Positions 7,127-15,585 of a DNA stretch of 64,000 nucleotides are shown here, piece after piece. The stretch covers positions 1 to 64,000 of the forward strand of contig NZ_JACVHF010000015.1 of assembly GCF_014502795.1 (NCBI RefSeq), in the 5' to 3' direction. The notes under the pieces are model-generated. The model saw only the letters and a list, made by a program, of their open reading frames with translations, searched no databases and was not told the DNA's origin. Position numbers and translations under genes: made by a program. This DNA comes from Heliobacterium chlorum. GTDB taxonomy: Bacteria > Bacillota > Desulfitobacteriia > Heliobacteriales > Heliobacteriaceae. Positions within the stretch are counted from its first letter, which is position 1. Every line of letters begins with the position of its first letter.

Positions 7127-9729
7127 ACCACCACCCCATCACACACGACGCCGGTTTCGTCGTATGGCATTTTTGAGTTGAAATACTGAATCCTGGTCGT
7201 GCTTTTTAGCTTTACATAGCCGGGATAGGGGACTGTTATGGTTGCGCTGGGTTGAATCGTAGTCCACGGCGAGAATGTAATGCCGTCTGTGCTGGTCGCC
7301 ATCTGTATCTTTGGTAGCGGACCCGCATCGATAGGCAACACATGAAAAAGAGACCCGATGGTGGGAGTTGGCACTCTTGCTCCTTCAACAGTGAGGTTAA
7401 AATTGTTCAGACGAGGTAGCCCTTGAATATCCGTGGACAAGGACTGGCGAACTTGCAATCGTGCGTTATTAAGGTTTAATCCCTGTGTGATGCCGGGAAT
7501 GTTGCCACCATTGACTGTTGGTTGCCATCCAACCCATGAGGATCCTCCACTTAGGGAGAGATTTGTTTCGACGGTTACATCTCCTGGATATTCGAGCACC
7601 ACATAGTCAATATCAGCTGTCCCGTTGCCGTCCGCGTAGTTCACGATAAACATGGGCCGGATATAAGCGACGCTATTAAGCACTGGGCCAGGACTGTCTG
7701 GATTAAGCTTTGGACCATTGGTAATCGATGAACTATACCCTCCAATGTAACCGATGAACGATTGCCACCCGCCAGTAGCCGTCAACGCTGTTCCACCGGC
7801 TCCGTAATAAAACTGGCTGGAATGAGTATTACTGCTGACCGTATTCACCAGGGTCACCCCATCTGCCGCGATGCCTTCTACGCCGAGATAACAATTTGGC
7901 CCACCGACCGTGGGGTCTACAGCTTGACGGAATCGGGCTTTGATGACATAGAGACGATCTGGTTGATAGGGAATCAACCCGTTCCAGTAAAACCACCCCA
8001 TCCCACCCGATACTCTTAGGCATCTTCCATCAGTGGCCGTAGGTTCATTCAGAATGAATGTCGTGAGTCCCGGTGTATTAGCGTATAGGTTTATCCAACG
8101 GGGGTTCATGGCATTGAATGGTTCATCTACAAGGGAGCCAGCCATGGCATCCCAAGAGATTTTTGTCCGGTCAGCAGTACCAAGTCTCGATAAATCTAGC
8201 GTAGTCACGCGGTTGCCGGGTTGTTGAGATGTTAGTGTTAATGAGCCGTTTGTTGCCGTTACTCCGATTAACTGTCCTTGCTGAAATTCTGCCGTGGAAT
8301 CTTCACGGTAAATGAGGTCAGTGCGATTGGGGTCAAAGATGCCAGATACACTTTTTTCGGTCTTAAACGGTAACTCCACTTGGTTAATGACCATTTCATC
8401 GGTGACTTTGAACAAATCTTTGTCATAGATAAACTTGTTCAGCAGTTGGGTTTCTGTTGAAGTCTGGGTTTGCTGTGCACTAACTATCGCTTGCAGAAAA
8501 TCTGGAATCCCAATTAGGTGTCCGCCATATTCGACCTTATATGTCCAGACCGTTGGCGTAAGCGGTGAAATCGAAACTTTCTGCACCAGAAAAGAATTTT
8601 GGATTCCCCGGTTGGGAAGGTCGATGGTCAATAGTTGACCGGGAACCCAACCGGGGATTTCTGTTTCAAAGGAACCTCGGATGCGAGGATTCGCATTATT
8701 ACGGAGATCAGCCATCCCAGCTGCTTCCGCCGCTTCAATAGTGGTTAAGCTAGTGTCGTGGATGACATGCTCATACACTCCATCGCCCCCTTGAACAGAA
8801 GCGATGGCCGCTTGGGATTCAAAATCGTCGACCATGGAAATCACGTTGATATCGTACTGATAGATGAAAGTCAGCGTGGCACCGTCTGCTGGGGTCGCTG
8901 TTTGGGTAGAGGCTTTTACATATTTGTCTTGATAATTCATGAGGTAGGCCACCGCAGCTTCCTCAGTAACGTTTTCAATACCCACGGTCACCGGCGAACC
9001 GGTTATCGCCAAAGAAAGATTGTGCGGTTTATGAGGGAGTGTCCAAATTCGAGCGTTACCGTCGGCTTTTAATTCATAAGTAAATGGGTCGGAAAGCATG
9101 GTTCCACCTTTGATGTAGACGCGGTTTCGAAGTCCCTGGGTATCCAAGCGGTGTGCAAGGTTACGAACTTCGGTATCGGAGGTAATCGTCACAGGAGCCT
9201 GCTGATTATCCGCAGCGGGATCGAAAAACCAGAGATCTCGGTAATAATCGACGTACCATTCCCAACCACAATAGTCGGCTAATTTCTTGAGACATTCCGA
9301 AGGGGGCGTGTAATCAAAGCAGATGTATTCTACAGTGGGAGCACCGGGTTTAACATTTGTGGAAGTAAATATCTCCTGTCCATACTTGAGAAGAATGTCC
9401 TTCACAATCCAATCGGTCGTTTTATTTTCATAGGTCTCTACGACCAACCGGCGATTTAACTGGTAGGTGTAGTCCTGGCAATCCACTTGCCAGATGTTGA
9501 GCGTCCCCGTCGATCGTTTAAGGCGAACGGAATCCACAATGCCTCCAAAAAAGCGAGTCCCGTCAACTTCGATAATGACTTCATCGCCTTCACTGGGAGG
9601 TTGGTTTTTGATGCAAAACGAGCAGGTATCCACCATATGGGTGAGTACCTGCTCTATCGTCAAATCTTCTAGAAGAACATCATGAATTCGGTTGACTCCG
9701 GCGACTAAAATTTGTTCAGCGATTACCAC
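7120..9729 (-). CDS. Large phage tail hub or tip protein
   Basis: 869 residues. Residues 1-400 resemble the baseplate hub/Tal N-terminal fold: a strand-rich start with VLTHMVDTCSF, then DEVIIEVDGTRFFGGIVDSV, then PSECLKKLADYCGWEWYVDY. Residues about 520-720 look like a carbohydrate-binding-type jelly roll, followed by further beta domains. The GTG start overlaps the tape-measure stop. No separate distal tail (Dit) gene is visible between tape measure and this gene, so one protein may combine both jobs. It would form the tail tip below the tube. Confidence 0.7.
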   Translation of the reverse strand: MVIAEQILVAGVNRIHDVLLEDLTIEQVLTHMVDTCSFCIKNQPPSEGDEVIIEVDGTRFFGGIVDSVRLKRSTGTLNIWQVDCQDYTYQLNRRLVVETYENKTTDWIVKDILLKYGQEIFTSTNVKPGAPTVEYICFDYTPPSECLKKLADYCGWEWYVDYYRDLWFFDPAADNQQAPVTITSDTEVRNLAHRLDTQGLRNRVYIKGGTMLSDPFTYELKADGNARIWTLPHKPHNLSLAITGSPVTVGIENVTEEAAVAYLMNYQDKYVKASTQTATPADGATLTFIYQYDINVISMVDDFESQAAIASVQGGDGVYEHVIHDTSLTTIEAAEAAGMADLRNNANPRIRGSFETEIPGWVPGQLLTIDLPNRGIQNSFLVQKVSISPLTPTVWTYKVEYGGHLIGIPDFLQAIVSAQQTQTSTETQLLNKFIYDKDLFKVTDEMVINQVELPFKTEKSVSGIFDPNRTDLIYREDSTAEFQQGQLIGVTATNGSLTLTSQQPGNRVTTLDLSRLGTADRTKISWDAMAGSLVDEPFNAMNPRWINLYANTPGLTTFILNEPTATDGRCLRVSGGMGWFYWNGLIPYQPDRLYVIKARFRQAVDPTVGGPNCYLGVEGIAADGVTLVNTVSSNTHSSQFYYGAGGTALTATGGWQSFIGYIGGYSSSITNGPKLNPDSPGPVLNSVAYIRPMFIVNYADGNGTADIDYVVLEYPGDVTVETNLSLSGGSSWVGWQPTVNGGNIPGITQGLNLNNARLQVRQSLSTDIQGLPRLNNFNLTVEGARVPTPTIGSLFHVLPIDAGPLPKIQMATSTDGITFSPWTTIQPSATITVPYPGYVKLKSTTRIQYFNSKMPYDETGVVCDGVVVS

Positions 9730-11834
9730 TTCACTCCTCGCCGGGCCAGTTGTCGTTCAAACTGCTCCCAAATTTCTTGGGCATTACTGCCTTGGATGCT
9801 GATATTAAAGGTATGACCGGCACCCGTTCCCGCCAATTCCAGGGTGGATACTGTGGGTCGATAACCTGAAACACCGCTAATGGCAGTATCGGCTAAACTG
9901 ATAGCTGATTTTTGTACGGTCATTTCTCGGCTGTCCATCCCGATGGCAAAGCCTTGGGCGGTGTATTCACCCAGTTGCATCATCACACGGGAGGGCGAGC
10001 GAATATCAAGGGCTCGTTTCGCCGCATTGACGGCCCCGGTGAACAGGCTGGATACACTGCTGTAGAGCCAACTGCCTAACGCCCTCATCCCTTCGACGAA
10101 ACCTCGGACCAAGTTTTGCCCCATAGAATAGGCATCGTTTTTCATATCCATCCACTTTTGATGGAGTACGTCGTAAATCACTTTCATCGCCGCCGCCAGT
10201 AACATAGGGGCATTTTTGAAGTATTGAAGAATCAGCTTCCACAATTCTTGGGTGATAACCCCGAGATTTTTCGCGGCAGCATCCCAGATATTTTGTAAGA
10301 TTTCTGTATCTGAAGTGATAGTGTTCTTTATCCATGACAACGAATCTCCGGTGGACATTTTGATTCGGGTACACGTCTCATCCCATATTTGCCCAATAGC
10401 GGTCCATGCTAAATCTGCCCTGTTGGCGATAGAATCCATGATCTGGCTAAACCACTCCTTAACGCTGTTTAGCGTGGAATGGGTCGAGGTGCTTATCCTC
10501 TGCATCGATTGATCCCATATATCTCCCAAATTGCCGCCGATCAGAAGTAAAACGGTATTACTGATATCCGCACAGAAATCATTGATTACTTTGGTGATGG
10601 CCTCCCAAATAGAGGACGCGATCGACTTTATTCCATTCCAACAATCTGTCAGTCGTTGGGTAATTTCTTCCCAATTTTCGTACAGATAAATTCCGGTCAC
10701 CACTAACGCTCCGATGGCCGCTGCTGCTATCCCCACAGGTGTAGCCAATGCCGCCGTGATCGATGCAAACGTTGCCATGGTAACAGATACCCCGGCCATG
10801 ATGCCTTGAATGGCTGAGAAGGCCGCGAATCCGGTAGCGATACCGACTAATATGGGACCGATGATGCTCCAGTTGTTTTGAAGAAGAGAGAACAGTGTAG
10901 ATACGCCTGTGATGATGCCGTTCAAGATAATTGCCACCGTTGGCGGAAAAGCGGCTTCAATTGCACCTTTCAAACCATCGGTTTTGAAGCCAGTTGACAG
11001 TTTATCTACAAACTCAATGGCGATTGGCATAAGTGCTTTTAATCGTTCCGATACCGGCTGAAGCACTTGGCCCAAGAGCATGTTGGTATTGTCTTTCAAG
11101 GTGCTCAACATCCCGGTAAAGGTCTGGCTTTGCTTCTGCATAGCACCGGAGAACTTCGTTCCCATCGCTTCAATTAGGGCCGGAACGGCTTGGTCGGCCA
11201 TGATTTTTCCCTGCGATGATAACTCCATGAGTTGCTGTTTGCTCATACCAAGCTTTTCTGCCATGAGATCCCAAGCTGGAATCCCTCGTTCGGCCAACTG
11301 GTTCATTTCTTCTGCCGATACTTTGCCTTTGGTGGCCATCTGCCCGAGAGCCATCGTCACGCCATTAAGGACGTCTTCTCCCCCGCCAATCGCCGAAACC
11401 GCATCCCCGATGGCCTGAAGGTTGGGCATCACGCTGTCCGCGTTGAAGCCCATTGCCAACATCAGCTTCGCCGATTTCTGCAGTCCGGGGAATTCAAAGG
11501 GTGTCGTCGCTCCAAACTGTTGTAAGTCTTTGATCATCGCTTTGGCTTTTTCTGCCGAGCCAAGCAAGGTTTCAAATGAGATTGCTGCCTGTTCCAAATC
11601 CGCGTTGAAAGATAGACCTTTACTGATGCTTAGTCCGCCCAATGTCGCTGCGATCGCTCCCAGGGCTGGTAATGCCAAGTTCTTTAATGACGTAAAAGCT
11701 CCACCCATGGTAAAACCATCTTGTTGCATCTGTTTGCCGGTCTTTTGTACTTGCCCCATGGCCGACTGCATCTTGGAGTTAAAATCGGAAATATCTGCAG
11801 TGAATTTAACAAGGACGCTGGAGAGTGCGGACAA
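9723..11834 (-). CDS. Phage tail tape measure protein
   Basis: 703 residues. The N-terminal third carries the conserved tape-measure block: SFETLLGSAEKAKAMIKDL, GATTPFEFPGL, MGFNADSVMPNL, KVSAEEMNQLAERGIPAW. The centre has hydrophobic segments (about 320-385) and the rest is helical, ending in a SPSRVMMQLGEYTAQGF motif. The protein sets tail length and is shipped through the tail. The TTG start 11834 has GGAGGG upstream. It follows the two tail chaperone frames as usual in siphophages. Confidence 0.92.
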   Translation of the reverse strand: MSALSSVLVKFTADISDFNSKMQSAMGQVQKTGKQMQQDGFTMGGAFTSLKNLALPALGAIAATLGGLSISKGLSFNADLEQAAISFETLLGSAEKAKAMIKDLQQFGATTPFEFPGLQKSAKLMLAMGFNADSVMPNLQAIGDAVSAIGGGEDVLNGVTMALGQMATKGKVSAEEMNQLAERGIPAWDLMAEKLGMSKQQLMELSSQGKIMADQAVPALIEAMGTKFSGAMQKQSQTFTGMLSTLKDNTNMLLGQVLQPVSERLKALMPIAIEFVDKLSTGFKTDGLKGAIEAAFPPTVAIILNGIITGVSTLFSLLQNNWSIIGPILVGIATGFAAFSAIQGIMAGVSVTMATFASITAALATPVGIAAAAIGALVVTGIYLYENWEEITQRLTDCWNGIKSIASSIWEAITKVINDFCADISNTVLLLIGGNLGDIWDQSMQRISTSTHSTLNSVKEWFSQIMDSIANRADLAWTAIGQIWDETCTRIKMSTGDSLSWIKNTITSDTEILQNIWDAAAKNLGVITQELWKLILQYFKNAPMLLAAAMKVIYDVLHQKWMDMKNDAYSMGQNLVRGFVEGMRALGSWLYSSVSSLFTGAVNAAKRALDIRSPSRVMMQLGEYTAQGFAIGMDSREMTVQKSAISLADTAISGVSGYRPTVSTLELAGTGAGHTFNISIQGSNAQEIWEQFERQLARRGVKW

Positions 11835-11854
11835 GTGTTCTTCTCCCTCCTGTC

Positions 11855-12174
11855 CTACGGTTGGAATTTCTGCTTCAATTCGTAGAGCCGTTTCTGTTGT
11901 TCTTTGCGATCCATTCGTTGTGCGTCTAGAGAGAGGCCAAGTAACTTATCCGGCGTGACTGGTCGTTTGAGATTACCCGACGCGTTCATGATGTGGCAGG
12001 CTAACCAAGCCGTTCGGTGATATTCCGCTTCTTGGCGTTGCTGTTCGTAATTGAAACGGGCTTCAATGATGTCGAGAAGTTCGGCTAACGTCAATGCCCA
12101 GAATTGTTCCGGCAATAAACGAAGCGAGCCGAAGGCGACCTTTTTTAGCTGGTCCCATTCGGCTCGCTTTAATC
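11855..12174 (-). CDS. Tail assembly chaperone, -1 frame extension (GT-type)
   Basis: This frame has no start with a good ribosome-binding site near the end of the first chaperone gene, but reads open from the slippery A AAA AAC (12175-12181). After a -1 slip it continues KRLKRAEWDQLKKVAFGSL, then LPEQFWALTLAELLDII, EYHRTAWLACHIMNA and a helical tail. It matches the usual second domain of siphophage tail chaperones, which recruits tape-measure protein. TTG 12115 could allow independent expression but lacks a ribosome-binding site. Confidence 0.8.
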
Positions 12175-12465
12175 GTTTTTTCGAGTGGCCGTTTCAAAGG
12201 CTTCCGCAATCTTCGCTTGGACATATTCAATGTTATCGAAATCGACCCAAGAACCAACATCTTTTTCGTTAAGGTTAGCATCCTCATGGATAAGCCCCGC
12301 CCACAAGAAGGTACGAATCGATTTAATGCCAAGGGTTACTTCGCTCAGTTTTGTCACCGTAACGCCCAGCTTATCTTCAATCTCGGCTAGAGCGTTCAGG
12401 GTATAACGGAGTTTTCTAGGACGGTCTAGATCAATGTCTACGAATCCACGCTGTTTATTCGCCAT
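12169..12465 (-). CDS. Tail assembly chaperone, first frame (G-type)
   Basis: 98 residues with ALAEIEDKLGVTVTKLSEV and FLWAGLIHEDANLNEKDVG, typical of the gpG-like tail chaperone of siphophages. GGAGGAAATAA precedes the ATG. The last codons contain A AAA AAC just before the stop, allowing a minority -1 frameshift that adds the downstream domain. Lies between tail tube and tape measure. Confidence 0.85.
   Translation of the reverse strand: MANKQRGFVDIDLDRPRKLRYTLNALAEIEDKLGVTVTKLSEVTLGIKSIRTFLWAGLIHEDANLNEKDVGSWVDFDNIEYVQAKIAEAFETATRKND
12175..12181 (-). promoter_or_regulatory. Programmed -1 frameshift site A AAA AAC
   Basis: In the zero frame the minus strand reads cgA AAA AAC GAT TAA. The heptamer fits X XXY YYZ exactly, two codons before the stop, and the -1 frame is open for 106 codons with chaperone-like sequence. 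This arrangement is established for tail chaperones of long-tailed phages. Confidence 0.85.
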
Positions 12466-12477
12466 TTATTTCCTCCA

Positions 12478-12903
12478 TTAAGATCCGGTTGTGACCGTCA
12501 ACGCTCCTGTCCCGGTCAAGGTCAGTTTATATGTGGCCGCATCATCCTGGGGGAACTCATAGGGAAAGTCGGTGATGATACAGGTTCCGGTGTACTTTTT
12601 ACCGGAAGGCAAGCGAATTTCTGCTTTTAATGTAGAACGGCTGTTGAATACTTCATCCAAGTGATCCAATGCAGTATCGCTGTCGAGCATGAAACCGTCA
12701 CATTCAATACTCCACGAAAGTACGCCAGCGACGTTTTCAGCCCAACCGTATGCGTCTTTCGATGTTGTTTCAATAAGATTGGCTGAGCGGTTCAAGGTGG
12801 CACCGCTTTGGCCACCAACAACGGTGTAGGTTGGAGTTCCTGTTGCTGTATCCGTACCGGTCTGCACATAGAGCAGTACATCCACGCCTGCGATTTTTGC
12901 CAA
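12478..12903 (-). CDS. Major tail tube protein
   Basis: 141 residues with the TP901-1-like tail tube pattern: NRSANLIETTSKDAYGWAE, then SWSIECDGFMLDSDTALDHL, then TGTCIITDFPYEFPQDDAA and TLTGTGALT. It polymerises into the tail tube around the tape measure. TTG 12903 follows a GAGG motif. Between tail terminator and chaperone genes, the standard position. Confidence 0.88.
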   Translation of the reverse strand: MAKIAGVDVLLYVQTGTDTATGTPTYTVVGGQSGATLNRSANLIETTSKDAYGWAENVAGVLSWSIECDGFMLDSDTALDHLDEVFNSRSTLKAEIRLPSGKKYTGTCIITDFPYEFPQDDAATYKLTLTGTGALTVTTGS

Positions 12904-12907
12904 GTTA

Positions 12908-13276
12908 TCAGGCCTCCTCCGTAATCAGTGAAAAATTCAAAGAATAGATGGATCGGCTGTTTTCATCGAGGCCGAGAAATAATGGACTGGATTGTCGAGC
13001 CACACAAAAAATGACGCGGGTGCTCCCCACGTTGAAGTTTCGCTTGCCATGAAACGCTTGATAAAACTCTGTTGCTTTCTCTTCAGCCATCGCTGGATCG
13101 CAGGTACGAATCAATATCTGCACAGCAGGTCGACTCAGATTGGCCTTTACACTGACTTCTCCTCCGCCAGTCATTCGCACAGCGGCACAATCTTGGTCTG
13201 TGACCGGGAAAGCGTTAGCAAAGTACATTAAGGGGACAGCTTGCTGAAGTATCGCGATGACTTCTGCTATTCGAAT
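12908..13276 (-). CDS. Tail terminator / tail completion protein
   Basis: About 122 residues. ATG 13228 would cut off an obvious N-terminal helix (IRIAEVIAILQQAVPL) typical of tail terminators. The frame is open upstream to ATT 13274-13276, nine bases after AAGGGAG. Downstream features are TGGGEVSVKANLSRPAVQI and FYQAFHGKRNF. Such proteins cap the tail tube and join it to the head. The start codon appears non-canonical. Confidence 0.7.
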   Translation of the reverse strand: MRIAEVIAILQQAVPLMYFANAFPVTDQDCAAVRMTGGGEVSVKANLSRPAVQILIRTCDPAMAEEKATEFYQAFHGKRNFNVGSTRVIFCVARQSSPLFLGLDENSRSIYSLNFSLITEEA

Positions 13277-13280
13277 CTCA

Positions 13281-13706
13281 TCATGCTCCCTTCAATATTT
13301 TCTGGAGTTCCCGCTCGATGTGCTGTTTATATGTCTGTGTCTCGCCTTCCAATGGCCGAGTTAAAAACTTGTTACCTACGGGATAATGCTTACCACTCAT
13401 GCCGTAACCGCCGGGTTTAGCCAAAGAGCCGAGACCAAGCCGGTAATTCAGCTCATGCATCGCTAATGCGTAATTAAAGCCGCCTTCTTTGACGCTATAA
13501 TCGACAGTTGCCGTTACTGTTCTGGAGTTGGCGGTTACTTCCTTCGCGAAGGATTTTTCCAAGATGCCTTTATCGTGTGGTGCCGTTTCTGACGATGCCC
13601 GAACGAGATCGTCAGCACAGTCATGAACGGCTTGTTTTAGCCGGTTTCGGATATCTTTCTCGACTCGTTTTAGAAGCTGGTCGTTCACTTTGACTTGAAT
13701 CTTCAT
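13281..13706 (-). CDS. HK97 gp10-like tail completion protein
   Basis: 141 residues. The start is helical (QLLKRVEKDIRNRLKQAV) and is followed by TAPHDKGILEKSF, the gp10 signature around a P-x-D-x-G-x-L pattern, and a C-terminal segment with FLTRPLE. Known family role is head-tail joining. The ATG overlaps the stop of the upstream gene and the stop abuts the tail terminator gene. Confidence 0.85.
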   Translation of the reverse strand: MKIQVKVNDQLLKRVEKDIRNRLKQAVHDCADDLVRASSETAPHDKGILEKSFAKEVTANSRTVTATVDYSVKEGGFNYALAMHELNYRLGLGSLAKPGGYGMSGKHYPVGNKFLTRPLEGETQTYKQHIERELQKILKGA

Positions 13707-14017
13707 CAGACCACCACTTGCGTAAACAGCGGTTTGCCGGAGAAGTCCCGGATGATGGCGATGGTTAACGGCGACTTGAGGTGCTTTTGGCCGAGTTCAT
13801 CGGACCACTCTATCTGATCGCTTAGGCCCACCGGAATGAGAGATTTAATCAAAATAGTCGCGACGGCAATCGCTTCTTGGCCGTTCACTTGTACAATCCG
13901 TTTGGTTGAAGCGTCGATTCGGCAAGGATACACTATCGGCTCCCCGAATGAAGGCTTCCCCCAGATATCTAACTCCCCGGCCTTACGGATGGTGACGGTC
14001 TGCTTCATCGGAATCAA
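13706..14017 (-). CDS. Head closure / minor head protein
   Basis: 103 residues, beta-rich, with PCRIDASTKRIVQVNG and SDQIEWSDELGQ, as in the small head-closure proteins encoded between connector and gp10-like genes. The start ATG overlaps the connector gene end. Assigned mainly by position and size. Confidence 0.7.
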   Translation of the reverse strand: MIPMKQTVTIRKAGELDIWGKPSFGEPIVYPCRIDASTKRIVQVNGQEAIAVATILIKSLIPVGLSDQIEWSDELGQKHLKSPLTIAIIRDFSGKPLFTQVVV

Positions 14018-14364
14018 TCAGCATACCTCCCCACCCGGCAACCGAGGATGGCGATGACTTCGGGGGAGATGCGATTAATTTTGTCCATGGTGATGCTAAG
14101 ACCACTTACGGATACAGACTTTATACCCTGCTGAGACTTACGAATTGTCTCATCCATTCGTATCAGCCATAATGCTTGCTCAAATAAAGCGTCTTTAGGA
14201 AGGGGCCGGTCGATGCGTTGATAGTTGCGGAATGCCCGGTAGAGCTGAGCTTCTGCACAGTTTAACGCCCTCTGCCTTGTAGCTTCTTCAGTTGTAAACC
14301 ATTCTTCGTTATGGAGTACATTTTCTCGAAAGTACATATCTGCATCTTGAACTTGTATCGGCAG
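14014..14364 (-). CDS. Head-tail connector (adaptor) protein
   Basis: About 116 residues, helical: DADMYFRENVLHNEEW, then ATRQRALNCAEAQLYRAF and FEQALWLIRMDETIRKSQQ, the pattern of gp6/gp15-type adaptors. ATG 14337 has no ribosome-binding site, whereas GAGGTG lies seven bases before CTG 14362-14364, giving PIQVQDADMYF. CTG is preferred. It docks beneath the portal. Confidence 0.72.
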   Translation of the reverse strand: MPIQVQDADMYFRENVLHNEEWFTTEEATRQRALNCAEAQLYRAFRNYQRIDRPLPKDALFEQALWLIRMDETIRKSQQGIKSVSVSGLSITMDKINRISPEVIAILGCRVGRYAD

Positions 14365-14365
14365 C

Positions 14366-15295
14366 TTACGCCACCTCTTTTCCGGAATCGACCCCGATAT
14401 AGTCCAACACTTCCGCGATACCTAACTTGTCCATGCAATACCCATGCATTTTAGGGTGGGTCCTTTTTAATCGTAGGAATCGATTTTCTCCCTTTTCCAA
14501 GTGAACGCCGAACATACAGAAAACACAGCCAGTTCGTTTTTCCCCAGTGGTGGTTAACCGTCCGTTTTCGTCCTCGACGATTTCTCCGTACACGCTGGCA
14601 TAAGGGATGTTAAACATCCGAAGATATTCTAAAATGTCCTGCTCTGTCCAAAAGGATATAGGTTTCGATGATGGCTCTTTACTGTCAAAGACATTACAGC
14701 CATGATTCAAATAATGCACTTTTCGCCGAGCCGATTCTATTGCCATAGTCCCGATGATGGGCTTTTTGCCGGTCATTTTCTGATACCGATAGAAGGGCTC
14801 TTTTTTCATGGCGTTGCAGCATTTATCGGAGATCAAAAAAGGGGCGTTGAGGAGATAGTGCCATTTCTTGGACACCATTCCGAACGTCCCTTTTTCATCG
14901 CCATATAAGAGTTTGTTGCGGTATTTCTCCGAAAGATTTTGTTTGCGGAGTTTGTAGATTGCCCCGGCTTGAGCTTTCGTGATGGCTGGGTAGCCGTATT
15001 CTTGGATTACTTGATAAAACGATTTTTTGGGTCGAAGCCAACAGACATTCTCCGTTTGTTTAACCTGTTCTCTAACTTCCGGAAACTCGAGGCCAGTATC
15101 CGCGAACATGGCTTGAACGTGTGGATAGACTGAACGAACAAGGTGAAGCAAAACCGTAGAATCTTTCCCACCGCTGTAGTTTACGTAAACCTCGCCATCC
15201 CAGGCTTCATACCACTCTCTAATCTTTCGGATGGAGCGTTGAATCTTTGCTTCTAACGGGAGAGATTGAAGTTGCTTCAACTGCCAGTCTTGCAA
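14366..15295 (-). CDS. PAPS-reductase-like PP-loop protein, phage-borne
   Basis: 309 residues of the phosphoadenosine phosphosulfate reductase / DndC-related PP-loop family. The nucleotide-binding motif is VNYSGGKDSTVLLHL (about 39-53) and MFADTGLEFPEV follows. Possible metal-binding cysteines occur at KCCNAM and GCVFCMFG with a later CMD. The family uses ATP-activated chemistry on sulfate or other substrates. It sits between capsid and connector genes, so it is cargo in the late operon. TTG 15295 has AGGAGG upstream. The substrate cannot be told; sulfur-based DNA or nucleotide modification is only one option. Confidence 0.85.
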   Translation of the reverse strand: MQDWQLKQLQSLPLEAKIQRSIRKIREWYEAWDGEVYVNYSGGKDSTVLLHLVRSVYPHVQAMFADTGLEFPEVREQVKQTENVCWLRPKKSFYQVIQEYGYPAITKAQAGAIYKLRKQNLSEKYRNKLLYGDEKGTFGMVSKKWHYLLNAPFLISDKCCNAMKKEPFYRYQKMTGKKPIIGTMAIESARRKVHYLNHGCNVFDSKEPSSKPISFWTEQDILEYLRMFNIPYASVYGEIVEDENGRLTTTGEKRTGCVFCMFGVHLEKGENRFLRLKRTHPKMHGYCMDKLGIAEVLDYIGVDSGKEVA

Positions 15296-15331
15296 ATATT
15301 GACCTCCTAAAAAGAGAAAACGGTAGCTTCG

Positions 15332-15523
15332 TTATTCCGCTACCGCTTTCGTTGCTTTTCGCTCTTTCGGTTCTTCAATGAGTTCACTTTGGTATCCGTA
15401 GTCAAGGGTAAGGATATTTTTAAGCCGCTCATCGTCAACGATGGCCTCTCCATTGGTGAACAAGACGCCCTCTGTAACTCCGTTGTAAATCTTGTTCGGC
15501 GTTCTTATCCTGTACTTTACCAA
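15332..15523 (-). CDS. Hypothetical phage protein, 63 residues
   Basis: Starts TTG 15523 behind AGGAGGGG. Small mixed strand-helix protein (VKYRIRTPNKIYNG, then DDERLKNILTLDYGYQ) with a Lys/Glu-rich tail. Short proteins of this shape follow the capsid gene in many siphophages, possibly as capsid decoration or connector parts. Function not recognised. Confidence 0.65.
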   Translation of the reverse strand: MVKYRIRTPNKIYNGVTEGVLFTNGEAIVDDERLKNILTLDYGYQSELIEEPKERKATKAVAE

Positions 15524-15534
15524 AATGACCCCTC

Positions 15535-15573
15535 CTAAAAAAAGATGAGACGTGGCAGATTGTCCACCACGTC
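15535..15573 (-). terminator. Terminator after the major capsid gene
   Basis: GACGTGG and CCACGTC arms with an eleven-base loop, followed on the minus strand by a T-rich run. It may reduce read-through from the highly expressed capsid gene. Confidence 0.75.
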
Positions 15574-15585
15574 AGTTCTACCCCA

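Noticed and set aside
11422-11958. 178-codon plus-strand frame opposite the tape measure gene
   Set aside because: Shadow of the tape measure gene; low-quality composition and no ribosome-binding site.
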